DNA from: a virus
Length of the DNA stretch: 39,967 nt
Direction: 5' to 3' (one strand)
Virus record (IMG/VR): IMGVR_UViG_3300036790_000032
Coordinates: 1-39,967 of that record
Shown: positions 23,696 to 31,082 of the stretch, piece after piece
Layout of the letters: each line of letters opens with the position of its first letter
How positions within the stretch are numbered: the first letter of the stretch is position 1
Position numbers and translations under genes: made by a program
Notes under the pieces: model-generated
Databases searched by the model: none
The model's input: the letters and a program-made list of their open reading frames with translations, nothing else
Told to the model about the DNA's origin: nothing

Positions 23696-23729
23696 GGTCT
23701 TGACCATACACGAATAGAGGGTCAAGACC
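23696..23729. repeat. Perfect 10-base inverted repeat in the convergent junction
   Basis: GGTCTTGACC (23696-23705) and GGTCAAGACC (23720-23729) are perfect complements with a 14-base spacer. Each arm is also nearly self-complementary (GGTC-TT-GACC), so it could be a paired protein-binding site or a cruciform/hairpin. It lies between the ends of the two opposing transcription units. Confidence 0.65.
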
Positions 23730-23732
23730 GCC

Positions 23733-23866
23733 TAGCGCCCTTCACGAGTCGCCTGTTTTGACGACTTACGCGCCTTTAACGGTCATATTTCGCCTCTTCA
23801 GGCGATTTCCCAATATCCGCCCCAAAGAATGAATGAAACGTTGTCGGCCGTAGCGCCCTTCACGAG
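23733..23866. repeat. 16-base direct repeat in the convergent junction
   Basis: TAGCGCCCTTCACGAG is present at 23733-23748 and again, 16 of 16 identical, at 23851-23866. The second copy contains the TGA stop (minus strand, 23860-23862) of the histidine-phosphatase-like gene, so the first copy looks like a second copy of that gene's 3' end. A shorter TAGCGCCC occurs at 23953-23960. Confidence 0.7.
23790..23805. terminator. Possible weak bidirectional terminator
   Basis: TCGCCT (23790-23795) and AGGCGA (23800-23805) form a six-base stem with a CTTC loop, followed by TTTCC on the plus strand and by AAATATG on the minus strand. The T-tract is short, so termination may be partial. Its place in the only convergent gap fits transcript ending. 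Confidence 0.35.
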
Positions 23867-24486
23867 ACGCGTTCGAAGCAGTCGCCCAGCTCCTTAGCGT
23901 TGTTGACCAGAATCTCGCAATGCCAAGTGCTGTTCGCATGGTGCAGACAGGCTAGCGCCCCTTCATCCAGATCGAGGGCGTCCGGGTTGTCGAGCAGCTT
24001 CTGCCCGATCAGGCGCATGTTGGAGCCCGAGCCGACGTACAGGATTGGTTTCGAGCGCGATGCGGTCTTAAGCTTTGCGGTGAACCACGGCCAGAAGCGA
24101 TCGCAGAAGTCCTCGAACGATTCCCCGCCGAGCGGTGTCTTCGTCGGATTGTCGATCAGCTTCTGGACTTCCGGGCGGCCGTAGCGCTTGCGGGTGCCGG
24201 CGAGCACGCCGAGATTCCAGGTGCGCGCGTTCTCCGATGTAACGATCTTCGGATCGGATGCCGTGCCCGACTTGATCAATTGAGCCGTTTCCAGTGTGCG
24301 CTTTAGATCCGCAGTGTATATCCGGTATATCGGAACGGTCTTGAGCAGTTGCTGCGCCGGCATCAGACCGAGGCGCCCGGTATCGGAAAGCGGCATGTCC
24401 AGCCAACCATCGGAGCGCTTCTCGACGTCCAGCACGGTGCTGCCGTGCCGCATCAAGTAAACCGATCCGATTCCGCTCACGTCCAT
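23860..24486 (-). CDS. Histidine-phosphatase-superfamily protein with altered active site
   Basis: 208 residues from ATG at 24486; a GTG at 24510 would add eight residues and overlap the upstream gene. The N-terminal RHG motif is present (VYLMRHGSTVLD, His14 is the nucleophile), as are PLSDTG, a RTLETAQ helix and GGESFEDFCDRF, the usual pattern of cobC/phosphoglycerate-mutase-like phosphatases. The place of the second catalytic histidine (normally V-S-H-G) reads YVGSGSNMR, with Ser for His, so catalysis is probably reduced or different. Last gene of the leftward block. Its substrate is unknown. Confidence 0.75.
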   Translation of the reverse strand: MDVSGIGSVYLMRHGSTVLDVEKRSDGWLDMPLSDTGRLGLMPAQQLLKTVPIYRIYTADLKRTLETAQLIKSGTASDPKIVTSENARTWNLGVLAGTRKRYGRPEVQKLIDNPTKTPLGGESFEDFCDRFWPWFTAKLKTASRSKPILYVGSGSNMRLIGQKLLDNPDALDLDEGALACLHHANSTWHCEILVNNAKELGDCFERVS

Positions 24487-24490
24487 GACC

Positions 24491-24673
24491 TCACCGCTTG
24501 AAGTGATCACCGAGCGGCTTGCCGCTCTTGACCCGCTGCGGCAATTTCTTCGGGCCGCGCGCTATGTCGGCTGCCGCGAAGTCTTTCCCGACTTTCTTCG
24601 GAATACCCAATGTGCTATGGCCGGCCGCAGCGGAGAACATGGCTTTTTGCTGTTGCCGGCTGACAGACGGCAT
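24491..24673 (-). CDS. Small basic phage protein
   Basis: 60 residues ([20 protein letters not shown], then [14 protein letters not shown]), a pattern I have seen repeatedly in phages of Proteobacteria, without a known function. Strongly basic and helical, no membrane segment. The C-terminus ends in KPLGDHFKR; the next gene upstream ends in AKLGDHFNKG, so two otherwise different tiny proteins share a C-terminal GDHF tail. It might bind nucleic acid. Confidence 0.65.
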   Translation of the reverse strand: MPSVSRQQQKAMFSAAAGHSTLGIPKKVGKDFAAADIARGPKKLPQRVKSGKPLGDHFKR

Positions 24674-24676
24674 GGA

Positions 24677-24874
24677 TCAACCCTTGTTGAAATGATCGCC
24701 GAGCTTGGCGTGAGCGCGAGCCCGGATCTTCGGTCGCGCGCTGGCGGGCGCATGGCGGATTTCGGCGAGGGCAGCCCGAGCGTGATTCGCGTCAGGGATA
24801 GGAAATGAGCGCCCCGGCCCGGCGAATGTCGAAGCCGGGAGCGCTTTACGTTGAGATGCTGTTAGCCGTGCCAT
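24677..24874 (-). CDS. Small basic phage protein
   Basis: 65 residues, MARLTASQRKALPASTFAGP then GRSFPIPDANHARAAL, a widespread phage family (short proteins with T-xx-R-xALP-xx-F-AGP-RS-PIPD), function unknown. Ends in AKLGDHFNKG like its neighbour. It sits three bases before the other tiny basic gene and nine after the diphosphohydrolase-like gene, so it is in the same transcript. Confidence 0.7.
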   Translation of the reverse strand: MARLTASQRKALPASTFAGPGRSFPIPDANHARAALAEIRHAPASARPKIRARAHAKLGDHFNKG

Positions 24875-24883
24875 CCCACTAGA

Positions 24884-25552
24884 TTAGCTGCGCAGTCGCA
24901 AATCGTCAAGTGACATGGTTGGACCTTCAGGACACGGACCAATATGGTGCGGATGAAGAAAACAGTGCTCGGAATGAATATCGGACACGGGGAGCGGTAG
25001 CAACGGCTGCGTCTCTTCGAGCGGGTCCGGATCGAACGGCCGGAATGTCATAGCTACCGGGTTGCGCCACGAGCGGCACGTTTCGCAATTGCAGTTGTCG
25101 CTCGGATTCCACTCGCCAAGCGAACCGCCAATGTGGCGCGATGCCGCTACGATATCAGAGATCGATTTTAATTCGGGCTTCGGTACCGTATTGTGCTGCG
25201 GGCAACGCACGGCGCGAGCTTCGGTCCAAGCGCCAACCGCGTCAATACCATCCTTCATTTCGAGATATATCTCGCACGCGGCGCAGATCCGCCACGCGGC
25301 AGCCACGAGGTTGTCGTATTCGCCGTCGGTCAGCACGCCCATCTTGTGGTCCATGATATGGCGCAGCGCCGTATTGAGCTGATCAGTGCTCTTGTGCCGA
25401 GCCCAATGCAAGGGCTCGCCGGGGTTGTGCTTGTCATTCGCCTTGAGACTATGCCGCGCGATGGCGGCAACGGTGCGCGGGAAGTACATCAGCATACCGT
25501 CTACGACGGGATAGCCTTTGCGCTCTGCGTCAGTCGATCCAAATATGCTCAT
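24884..25552 (-). CDS. dATP/dGTP diphosphohydrolase-like protein (DUF5664)
   Basis: 222 residues. The first 105 match the DUF5664 domain, described as an N-terminal dATP/dGTP diphosphohydrolase domain: LMYFPRTVAAIARHSLKAND, HNPGEPLHW, STDQLNTALRHIM and a DNLVAAAWRICAA helix. Such enzymes split dNTPs to dNMP and PPi and belong to the all-alpha MazG-like fold; in Z-genome phages a relative feeds the PurZ pathway. The C-terminal half has NCNCETCRSW and HCFLHPHHIGPC, which could bind zinc, and is not part of the known domain. Located among nucleotide and DNA genes. Activity is inferred. Confidence 0.75.
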   Translation of the reverse strand: MSIFGSTDAERKGYPVVDGMLMYFPRTVAAIARHSLKANDKHNPGEPLHWARHKSTDQLNTALRHIMDHKMGVLTDGEYDNLVAAAWRICAACEIYLEMKDGIDAVGAWTEARAVRCPQHNTVPKPELKSISDIVAASRHIGGSLGEWNPSDNCNCETCRSWRNPVAMTFRPFDPDPLEETQPLLPLPVSDIHSEHCFLHPHHIGPCPEGPTMSLDDLRLRS

Positions 25553-25555
25553 TGC

Positions 25556-25996
25556 TCAATCCTCGCCGCAACCGCGGCCGACAGTTGAAGAAGACCCGGG
25601 CGCGCTGTAGTCGCGCTCGGCGGTGTATTGGCGCCACGGTCGCCATCCCTTCGGGCAACAAAAACCCCATTCCCGCCACGGCGGCCCGCGCAGCCACAAC
25701 GTCCAGATCGGGCGCGGGCTCAATAGCAGCACGCGATGTGGCGTGCTGGATCTGCGGAATACCGGAATGAGCGGGATGCGCAGCCGGCAGCGCAACGGCT
25801 CCCACGCGTGCGAAAAGACTTCCCAATAGCAGCCGGTCAGCAGCAACGATACGCTCCACGCACTGTGATCATGCAAGGCGCGATCATCGTCCGACTTGAT
25901 CCACTTGTGTAGCGCAAGCTGAAAGCCGCGCCACTGGATCAGGTGCCAGCGCAGGGTCTGCGGCGGGTTGCCGATGGTCAGATCCGGGGGCCTCAA
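25556..25996 (-). CDS. Cupin-like phage protein
   Basis: 146 residues, starting at TTG (25996) through a TTGA overlap with the helicase gene. The order of motifs is a common phage cupin-like family: LRWHLIQWRGFQLALHKW, DDDRALHDHSAWSVSLLLTG, RSSTPHRVLLL, then WTLWLRGPPWREWGFCCPKG. The two His-containing strands (HDH and HR) form the putative metal site of a small jelly-roll. Reaction and substrate are unknown. The other frame over this DNA gives a shorter, poorer protein and is rejected. Confidence 0.7.
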   Translation of the reverse strand: MRPPDLTIGNPPQTLRWHLIQWRGFQLALHKWIKSDDDRALHDHSAWSVSLLLTGCYWEVFSHAWEPLRCRLRIPLIPVFRRSSTPHRVLLLSPRPIWTLWLRGPPWREWGFCCPKGWRPWRQYTAERDYSAPGSSSTVGRGCGED

Positions 25997-27387
25997 TGCT
26001 TTCTCCGTTTAGCCGCATCCTTGAGGATTTCCTGCACAGTGCGCTTGTCCGAATGGGATTGTATCACAAGGTCATCTAAAGAATCATCCGCGATGATGTT
26101 GTACAACCACACCGGGCGATCATAGCCGCCCTGCAACTGGCGCATCGGCCCGATCCGTTCGATGACTTGGGTGCGCTGCTCGTGGTTCCAGTTATGTCCA
26201 TAATAGACCGCGATGTTGGTCACGTGCTGTAGCCCGTCCACGCCGTGCCCGAGACTGCCCGCGTGGGCTAGCCCCATGTCGGAGTCACCAGCCTTGAATG
26301 CGGCCATGCCGCGTTTCGTGTTCAGCTCGACCGCCCGCGGGAACGCGCGCTTTATCATGTCCACGTCGAGCGGGTTGAATTCGAAGACCACGAGCAGCGG
26401 CATGCCACCGGCTTCGGCGTGGATCGATTCCAACGCCTCGATCTTGGCCTGATGCAGCACCTTGTATACCGGGTTGTCGATGTAGATGCCGCCGTTGGCA
26501 ACCTGCAAGCACTTCTGCGTGAGGGCCGCGGCGTTGAAGATTTCCAGCTCGGTCGCATCCTCGAACTTGTGATACATGTCATCCGCGAGATTGTCGAATA
26601 TCTTGCGGGCATCCGGCGGCAACTTGACGCGCCGCTCGCGCACTAGAGGGTCTTTGATGTCGAAGTAATCCTTCGGGTCGAGCGTGAGCGATATGTCGCG
26701 CAACAGCTCGCCGATCTCGGCTTGCGCGTGCGGGAATGGCACTATGGTGCGCCCATCGTAGCTGCGACCGAACCAGCGCTCCATGAACGCGGTATGCGTG
26801 CGCCCGAGCCGCTTGCCCTTGTCCACGTACCAATTCTGACCCCATAGATCCTTCAAGCCATTGGGCGCTGGCGTGCCGGTCAGATTGATCCAGCGGTCCA
26901 CCAGCGAGTGCGCGACGCGACCGAGCTGATGCGCCCTCATGCCGCCCTGATTCATGCGGAAGTTCTTGAGCCGCGTAGATTCGTCCGCAATGACTTTCTT
27001 GAACGGCCAGCGTTCTTCGAAGTGCGCGACGAGCCAAGGGAGCTGTTCGTAGTTGGTCGTGAACAGCGGCGCATCCAGTTTCACCGCGGCGAGCCGATTG
27101 CGCTTGTTGCCTATGATGGGCACGCAGTTGATATGCTTGAAGCAATCCCATCGGCCGACTTCATCGATCCACGTGTCGCGCGCCACGGGCAGCGGCCCGA
27201 TTGCAAGCGTCGGGGAGCCATCATCGTCGATCAGAGCGATTGCGTCCAGCGCTAGCAGAGCGGCGATAGTCTTGCCGAGCCCCATGCCGGCCCACAGATT
27301 GCAGCGCTTGTTCTCGACCAGAAATGGTATGGCGGCACGCTGCGCCGCATTGGGCACGAGCACCCGACGCTCTGGGCTGGGGCTCAT
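25993..27387 (-). CDS. SNF2-family DNA helicase/translocase
   Basis: 464 residues from ATG at 27387, overlapping the nuclease gene as ATGA; upstream extension through that gene is rejected. Superfamily 2 motifs: Walker A GMGLGKT at 34-40, Walker B-like IADEST at 133-138, motif III TGTPAPNGLKDLWG at 170-183, and a C-terminal RecA lobe with LGHGVDGLQHV and QVIERIGPMRQL (motif VI arginines). It acts as a DNA-dependent ATPase. A VRR-NUC nuclease follows the same promoter in tight overlap, a common phage replication/recombination pair. Confidence 0.9.
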   Translation of the reverse strand: MSPSPERRVLVPNAAQRAAIPFLVENKRCNLWAGMGLGKTIAALLALDAIALIDDDGSPTLAIGPLPVARDTWIDEVGRWDCFKHINCVPIIGNKRNRLAAVKLDAPLFTTNYEQLPWLVAHFEERWPFKKVIADESTRLKNFRMNQGGMRAHQLGRVAHSLVDRWINLTGTPAPNGLKDLWGQNWYVDKGKRLGRTHTAFMERWFGRSYDGRTIVPFPHAQAEIGELLRDISLTLDPKDYFDIKDPLVRERRVKLPPDARKIFDNLADDMYHKFEDATELEIFNAAALTQKCLQVANGGIYIDNPVYKVLHQAKIEALESIHAEAGGMPLLVVFEFNPLDVDMIKRAFPRAVELNTKRGMAAFKAGDSDMGLAHAGSLGHGVDGLQHVTNIAVYYGHNWNHEQRTQVIERIGPMRQLQGGYDRPVWLYNIIADDSLDDLVIQSHSDKRTVQEILKDAAKRRKH

Positions 27388-27713
27388 TTGAATAGCGACC
27401 ACTGTGCAATGCGCTCCCGGTGCCAAATGAGATAGCGGTTTACCGCGTCGCGCGTGTTGAGCACCAACACATTGAACCCCATTTTGCGCCGCCGCTCGTG
27501 ATCGCGCTTCTGCCCCGAGTTGGCGCCCTTGCCGTTCGCCTTGCACTCGACGAATTCGACAAACGCCTCGTGTGTGCCGACCGCCGGCCAACACACGATG
27601 TCATCCGGTATATTCTTTTTATTCGGCGAGACGAACTTCTCAACGACGCCGCCGAGCGCCGCTACGCCTTCGACAAGGCGATTCTCGACTTGAGTGCGTT
27701 CAGGACGCGCCAC
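27384..27713 (-). CDS. VRR-NUC endonuclease
   Basis: 109 residues with a GTG start at 27713. PD-(D/E)xK fold of the VRR-NUC family: Glu10 in the first helix, GG at 21-22, PDD at 36-38, ECK at 56-58 and Q68 followed by a helix (SGQKRDHERRRKMG), with the usual VLVLNT strand. Related enzymes cut branched DNA, such as Holliday-type or flap structures. Its stop overlaps the SNF2 helicase start, so the two are made together and may act together during recombination-dependent replication. Confidence 0.88.
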   Translation of the reverse strand: MARPERTQVENRLVEGVAALGGVVEKFVSPNKKNIPDDIVCWPAVGTHEAFVEFVECKANGKGANSGQKRDHERRRKMGFNVLVLNTRDAVNRYLIWHRERIAQWSLFK

Positions 27714-27714
27714 G

Positions 27715-27972
27715 TTAGAGGCACACCACGTAGACGGGCGGGTCGATGTCGAAGTCCATCAGCGGCTGGCCACCGCGCATGATGCACGAGCTGGCGTTGT
27801 CGATCCGCGCGTGGATCTCTTGTGCGTTGCCGAGCGGGTCTACGCCGGTAACTGCTGGCAAATACGTGTCAGTGATGCCGGTCTGATGTTCCAGATTGTC
27901 GATCAGCAATGCGGCAGCCGCGACCGCCAGAATTGCGATTGTGACTGAAACGACCCAGAATAATTTGTCCAT
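27715..27972 (-). CDS. Small membrane-anchored protein, unknown
   Basis: Not recognised. 85 residues; residues 3-25 form a membrane anchor (LFWVVSVTIAILAVAAAALL), the remainder is soluble with two cysteines (SSCIMRGG and VVCL at the end) that could form a disulfide in the periplasm. It starts two bases after the polymerase stop and ends two bases before the nuclease start. Another example of a membrane protein tucked into the replication genes. Confidence 0.6.
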   Translation of the reverse strand: MDKLFWVVSVTIAILAVAAAALLIDNLEHQTGITDTYLPAVTGVDPLGNAQEIHARIDNASSCIMRGGQPLMDFDIDPPVYVVCL

Positions 27973-27974
27973 AT

Positions 27975-30035
27975 TTATTTCCTAAACCTATACGCTGTGT
28001 AGCCTTTGGCTGCGAGCGGCAGCCCCGCGTTCCAACTGCAATTTGTCGCTAGCATTTCAATAAGTCGCTCGTGGGAATATGCCGGATCGTCAGGGGGTTC
28101 GCAGATAACGGAGTCATGTACAGTAAGAAGTGGGTTGGACCCCGCATCATCAATTCCTGGCAGCTTTTCTGCCAACTGATCTCGGGAAATTCCTTCATCA
28201 GCGTTTTGTACAAGGCGTCCACTATACGTTCGCAGTCGGCAAAACTGGTGGTTGTAGGGATTGACTCCCTGATAGGATATTCCGAATTCATCGAAGCGCG
28301 GCCCGGGGTAGAGAATGAACCGGCCGCTCGGCAAATGCATCCGCAGCCAATTGCCGCGCCGGTCGAATTTCAGCGGCCCGGCTTCGAATAGTCTGTCGGG
28401 CCGCATGATAGCGTTCTCCGCTGCCGCTTGCACAGCGTGCCAGAATTTCACCGTGGCGGGATGGGCCGAACGCCACATCAACACGAGGGACTGACATACA
28501 ATGAACTCCTTTTCGCAAAGATCGTAGGTCCGCTTCTTCTCGACTGCCCTGATCCACTTCTCACGAGCCTGAATCCTAACAGACGCGGGTAAGGTAGGCC
28601 AAGCCTTTTCTGCCATCTTCGCCAGATCCGTGCGATAGATCGCGGCCATGTTGACGAAGGCGCCGACGCCGCCGTAGTAGCCGCAGGCTAATTCAACAAC
28701 CTTGCCTTGCTGGCGTTCTTCGCTTTCGTCGCCGACTTCTTCCGGGTCGGCGAGGTTGAACAGCCGCGCGTAAGCCACTTTATACATATCGCTGCCGGTG
28801 CCGGCGTCGTAATCGCGGAATGCGTCGAGTTTCCACTGCTCGCCGGCCATCCACGGTAGGCCGCGCCCTTCGATGTTCGATAGATCCGCCACACAAAGCT
28901 TTCGACCGGGGCGTGCAATAATGACGCCACGCATTGCCGAAGCCGCAACGGCCATAGGCTCATCTGTAAGAAGCTCGCCGTCATCGTGCTTAACTGCTTC
29001 AATGAAGGCGTCGATTTCAGTTTGCTTATGCTTCGGCCGCATCAAATTATGAGGTTGGAATATCTTGCCCGCCCATCGGCCGGGGCGCGCGCCGTAGTAA
29101 AGCAGCGTACCATACAGGCTCCCGTTGACGTGGCACGCGATGACGCGCTGGTACTTCGTGGTCGAGGACTTCGAGGCTTGGAGCCGCATTCGCAGCAGCT
29201 CTTTCACCAACTCGGGCAGTTCGGGATCGGCAAGCCGGCGCTCGATAGTGTCCGCCGTAAGATCCGGTAGCGGCACGCCATACTGTTCCAGAAACATCTT
29301 GAGCCGGTTGCGCTGCGTGGTGGATTCCACTTCGCCATCGGTCAGCGCCGTCGTGATGCTTTTCAGGCGCGCTTTGGCGCGGGTGCAGGTTTTGACCATG
29401 CCGAGCGCCATCGGCAGATCGATCCCGAAACCGCGCGCATTCATCACGGCGTCGAGCGTGCGCAGCTTAGTCTCGAATGGCGTCTGATTCCATTTCGGAA
29501 TCAGCCGTACGCATTCGCGCATCGCGACGATATCCTGCCCGGCGTACTGGACGAATTCGGCCCATTCACGCGGGTGCGAGTGTCGGTCGTTGAAGCGCGG
29601 CGGATCGGACTTTAGGATCGGTACACAGAATAGTTTTATGTGCTCTTTACCGGCATGCTTCGCTAGCGCGGGCGGCAGCCGCAGGATCGCGCACAGCTTG
29701 TCCAGTCCGCCAGGGAGCGACGCCATGCGCGCGTAGGCTTGCGAGCAGCGCCAGTTCTCAATGGGTGGCTGCGGTAGCTCCGGGCACAGCGCGAGCGCGC
29801 CGCGGTCGAATTCATCACCGTGGCTAGTGATTTGATTACCGGGCTTTTTCGCCTCATTCAGTGCGGCGATTAGGCCACGCGGGGGTACCGGATCGCGCGT
29901 CCGGTCCCACACGCACACGTCGTCTTCTTCGATTGCCCACTGCACCATCAACACAGTGGCGCCGGAAAAATATTTGAACGTACCGTGCTTAATCGCAACG
30001 GTCGAGCGCGTTTCCGTGTCGATCCAAAGGTTCAT
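27975..30035 (-). CDS. polA: Family A DNA polymerase with 3'-5' exonuclease
   Basis: 686 residues from the ATG at 30035; upstream extension is rejected because the ATGA overlap marks this start. Exonuclease motifs: LWIDTET (Asp6, Glu8), SHGDEFDRGAL near 71-81 and YAGQD near 164-168. Polymerase motifs: A VADLSNIEGR (Asp384, Glu389), B R441-QQGK445 with GYYGG, and C LTVHDS (His640, Asp641). No 5' nuclease domain. Motif B has Leu449 where E. coli Pol I has the Phe762, as in a phage clade with GKVxEL. This is the replicative polymerase of the phage. It lies beside single-strand-binding, nuclease and helicase genes. Confidence 0.95.
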   Translation of the reverse strand: MNLWIDTETRSTVAIKHGTFKYFSGATVLMVQWAIEEDDVCVWDRTRDPVPPRGLIAALNEAKKPGNQITSHGDEFDRGALALCPELPQPPIENWRCSQAYARMASLPGGLDKLCAILRLPPALAKHAGKEHIKLFCVPILKSDPPRFNDRHSHPREWAEFVQYAGQDIVAMRECVRLIPKWNQTPFETKLRTLDAVMNARGFGIDLPMALGMVKTCTRAKARLKSITTALTDGEVESTTQRNRLKMFLEQYGVPLPDLTADTIERRLADPELPELVKELLRMRLQASKSSTTKYQRVIACHVNGSLYGTLLYYGARPGRWAGKIFQPHNLMRPKHKQTEIDAFIEAVKHDDGELLTDEPMAVAASAMRGVIIARPGRKLCVADLSNIEGRGLPWMAGEQWKLDAFRDYDAGTGSDMYKVAYARLFNLADPEEVGDESEERQQGKVVELACGYYGGVGAFVNMAAIYRTDLAKMAEKAWPTLPASVRIQAREKWIRAVEKKRTYDLCEKEFIVCQSLVLMWRSAHPATVKFWHAVQAAAENAIMRPDRLFEAGPLKFDRRGNWLRMHLPSGRFILYPGPRFDEFGISYQGVNPYNHQFCRLRTYSGRLVQNADEGISRDQLAEKLPGIDDAGSNPLLTVHDSVICEPPDDPAYSHERLIEMLATNCSWNAGLPLAAKGYTAYRFRK

Positions 30036-30103
30036 CGGGACATGTTCCACACGGTGCCGGCGACGAAGCACAGCGAGCCGATCAGGTAGAGCCAATTGCT
30101 CAT
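30032..30103 (-). CDS. 23-residue membrane microprotein coupled to the polymerase gene
   Basis: Starts at ATG 30103, four-base overlap (ATGA) with the stop of the 66-residue gene upstream, and ends with TGA 30034-30032, four-base overlap (ATGA) with the polymerase start. The peptide is a single hydrophobic helix WLYLIGSLCFVAGTVW with a short MSN start and NMSR end. Both ends being exact start/stop overlaps argues for a real gene. I recall similar tiny phage peptides. Its role is not known; it may be a membrane tether or merely a coupling element. Confidence 0.6.
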   Translation of the reverse strand: MSNWLYLIGSLCFVAGTVWNMSR

Positions 30104-30300
30104 ACGAAGATCGCCACGCCGGGCCTGACCAATTCCGTCGAGACGACGGTGCATCCTTCGTATTCGGCGAGCACGTCTACCAATAGCTCGGCGCACAGTG
30201 CTCCGTACATCGACGGGTGTATGTGCAGCTCGGCGGGAACAGCGGCGCCTGCACCCAAGAACTGGCGCTTGGCATCGTGAAGCAATTTGACTAGCGTCAT
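30100..30300 (-). CDS. Hypothetical protein, small phage replication-region family
   Basis: 66 residues from ATG at 30300 (a longer in-frame start at 30396 exists and is discussed as uncertain). Reads MTLVKLLHDAKRQFLGAG, then LHIHPSMYGALCAELLVDVL, then GCTVVSTELVRPGVAIFV: a small alpha/beta protein. The layout (LL-helix, L-x-I-x-P-x-MY-x-L, PGVAI strand) also occurs in the 103-residue protein at 36234, suggesting a distant relation. It heads a run of ATGA overlaps into the polymerase. Function unknown. Confidence 0.6.
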   Translation of the reverse strand: MTLVKLLHDAKRQFLGAGAAVPAELHIHPSMYGALCAELLVDVLAEYEGCTVVSTELVRPGVAIFV

Positions 30301-30488
30301 TTGCAATCTCACTCCGCCCCCGGCCCGAGCACCGCACATGCGCTGCGGAACGCAAAGTGCCATAGCGGGCGCGGGCGGGGCCGGGTTTGGATTCATTGGC
30401 ACTTGGCGGGGTCGGCCGCGCGCTGCCCGGAGCCCATTACCGGGACGCAGTCACAGCTAGGCCGGTTATCCCCCGCCGCCTGCACTCG
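30301..30488 (-). other. Interval with only minor coding potential
   Basis: 188 bases between the DUF2815 stop and the start of the 66-residue gene. A 30-codon frame (GTG 30484-30486 region to a TGA that overlaps an ATG at about 30396) would give a Cys-containing peptide with SCDCVPVMGSGQRAADPAKC; there is no convincing ribosome-binding site. The ATG at about 30396 would extend the 66-residue gene by 32 residues (MNPNPAPPAPAMALCVPQRM). Which reading is real cannot be settled here. Confidence 0.3.
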
Positions 30489-31043
30489 TTACGCCGTCAG
30501 ATCGTCCTCGACCGGCGCGCTGATCTCGTCGTACTCTTCCGGGTCCGCTGCCGAGCTGCCGCCCGCGAAGGCGTCACCGTCACGCACGAACTGGACGCCG
30601 CGCAGATCGCAACCCACACCCTTGTTGCCCTTCGCATAGGCGAAGAACTCCACGAGCAGGTTTACATAGCAGCCGCCATAAGGCTTGCCGTCGGACTGCT
30701 CCAGCGGGGTGCGATCCGGGCCGACCACTGTCGGGCGGCGCTTGGCGCGCGAGCTGATAAACCAGTTGCCTTCGTAGCCTTCGACATCGGGCTTGGTCGC
30801 GCCATCGCGCAGCGGCACTTTGCCGAGCATCTTCGCAGCCTTGATGATCGCGGACCAGTCCTTCGGCCACTTCGCTTTCGCGACGGCATCGATGGTGGCA
30901 TTGATCGCGGCGAACTGTGAATGAGTAGGCGGCAGAATGCCGATCGCAGAGAAGTACGGAGTCGGGTCGTTGCCGCCCGGAAACGGCTCAGGCACCCATA
31001 GCTTGGGGAACGCCAGCCGCACGTTAGAAATGGTCATTTTCAT
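30489..31043 (-). CDS. DUF2815 single-strand DNA-binding protein
   Basis: 184 residues, AAGGA before the ATG. Matches the DUF2815 phage family, single-strand DNA-binding proteins of OB-fold type: MKMTISNVRLAFPKLWVPEP, PYFSAIGILPP, KDWSAIIKAAKMLGKVPLRDG, GYEGNWFISSRAK, GGCYVNLLVEFFAY. The last 25 residues are acidic (DPEEYDEISAPVEDDLTA), like the partner-binding tail of bacterial SSB. The final VEDDLTA is repeated as VEEDLTA at the end of the DUF2800 protein. Protects ssDNA at the fork, next to polymerase and primase-helicase genes. Confidence 0.88.
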   Translation of the reverse strand: MKMTISNVRLAFPKLWVPEPFPGGNDPTPYFSAIGILPPTHSQFAAINATIDAVAKAKWPKDWSAIIKAAKMLGKVPLRDGATKPDVEGYEGNWFISSRAKRRPTVVGPDRTPLEQSDGKPYGGCYVNLLVEFFAYAKGNKGVGCDLRGVQFVRDGDAFAGGSSAADPEEYDEISAPVEDDLTA

Positions 31044-31082
31044 GCGATAGTCCTTAAGTTACAGTGAAAGTAGCAGTTACAG

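Noticed and set aside
23733-23866. Direct repeat as a phage attachment site
   Set aside because: No integrase or excisionase is visible and the 118-base spacing would excise almost nothing; better explained as a duplicated gene end or module scar.
25530-25859. 109-codon alternative frame over the cupin-like gene
   Set aside because: The 146-codon frame has the conserved LHDH and WTLW motifs of a known phage family, and the two cannot both be selected.
28049-28291. 80-codon frame within the DNA polymerase gene
   Set aside because: Shadow frame over the polymerase C-terminal region that carries motif C; no independent start signal.
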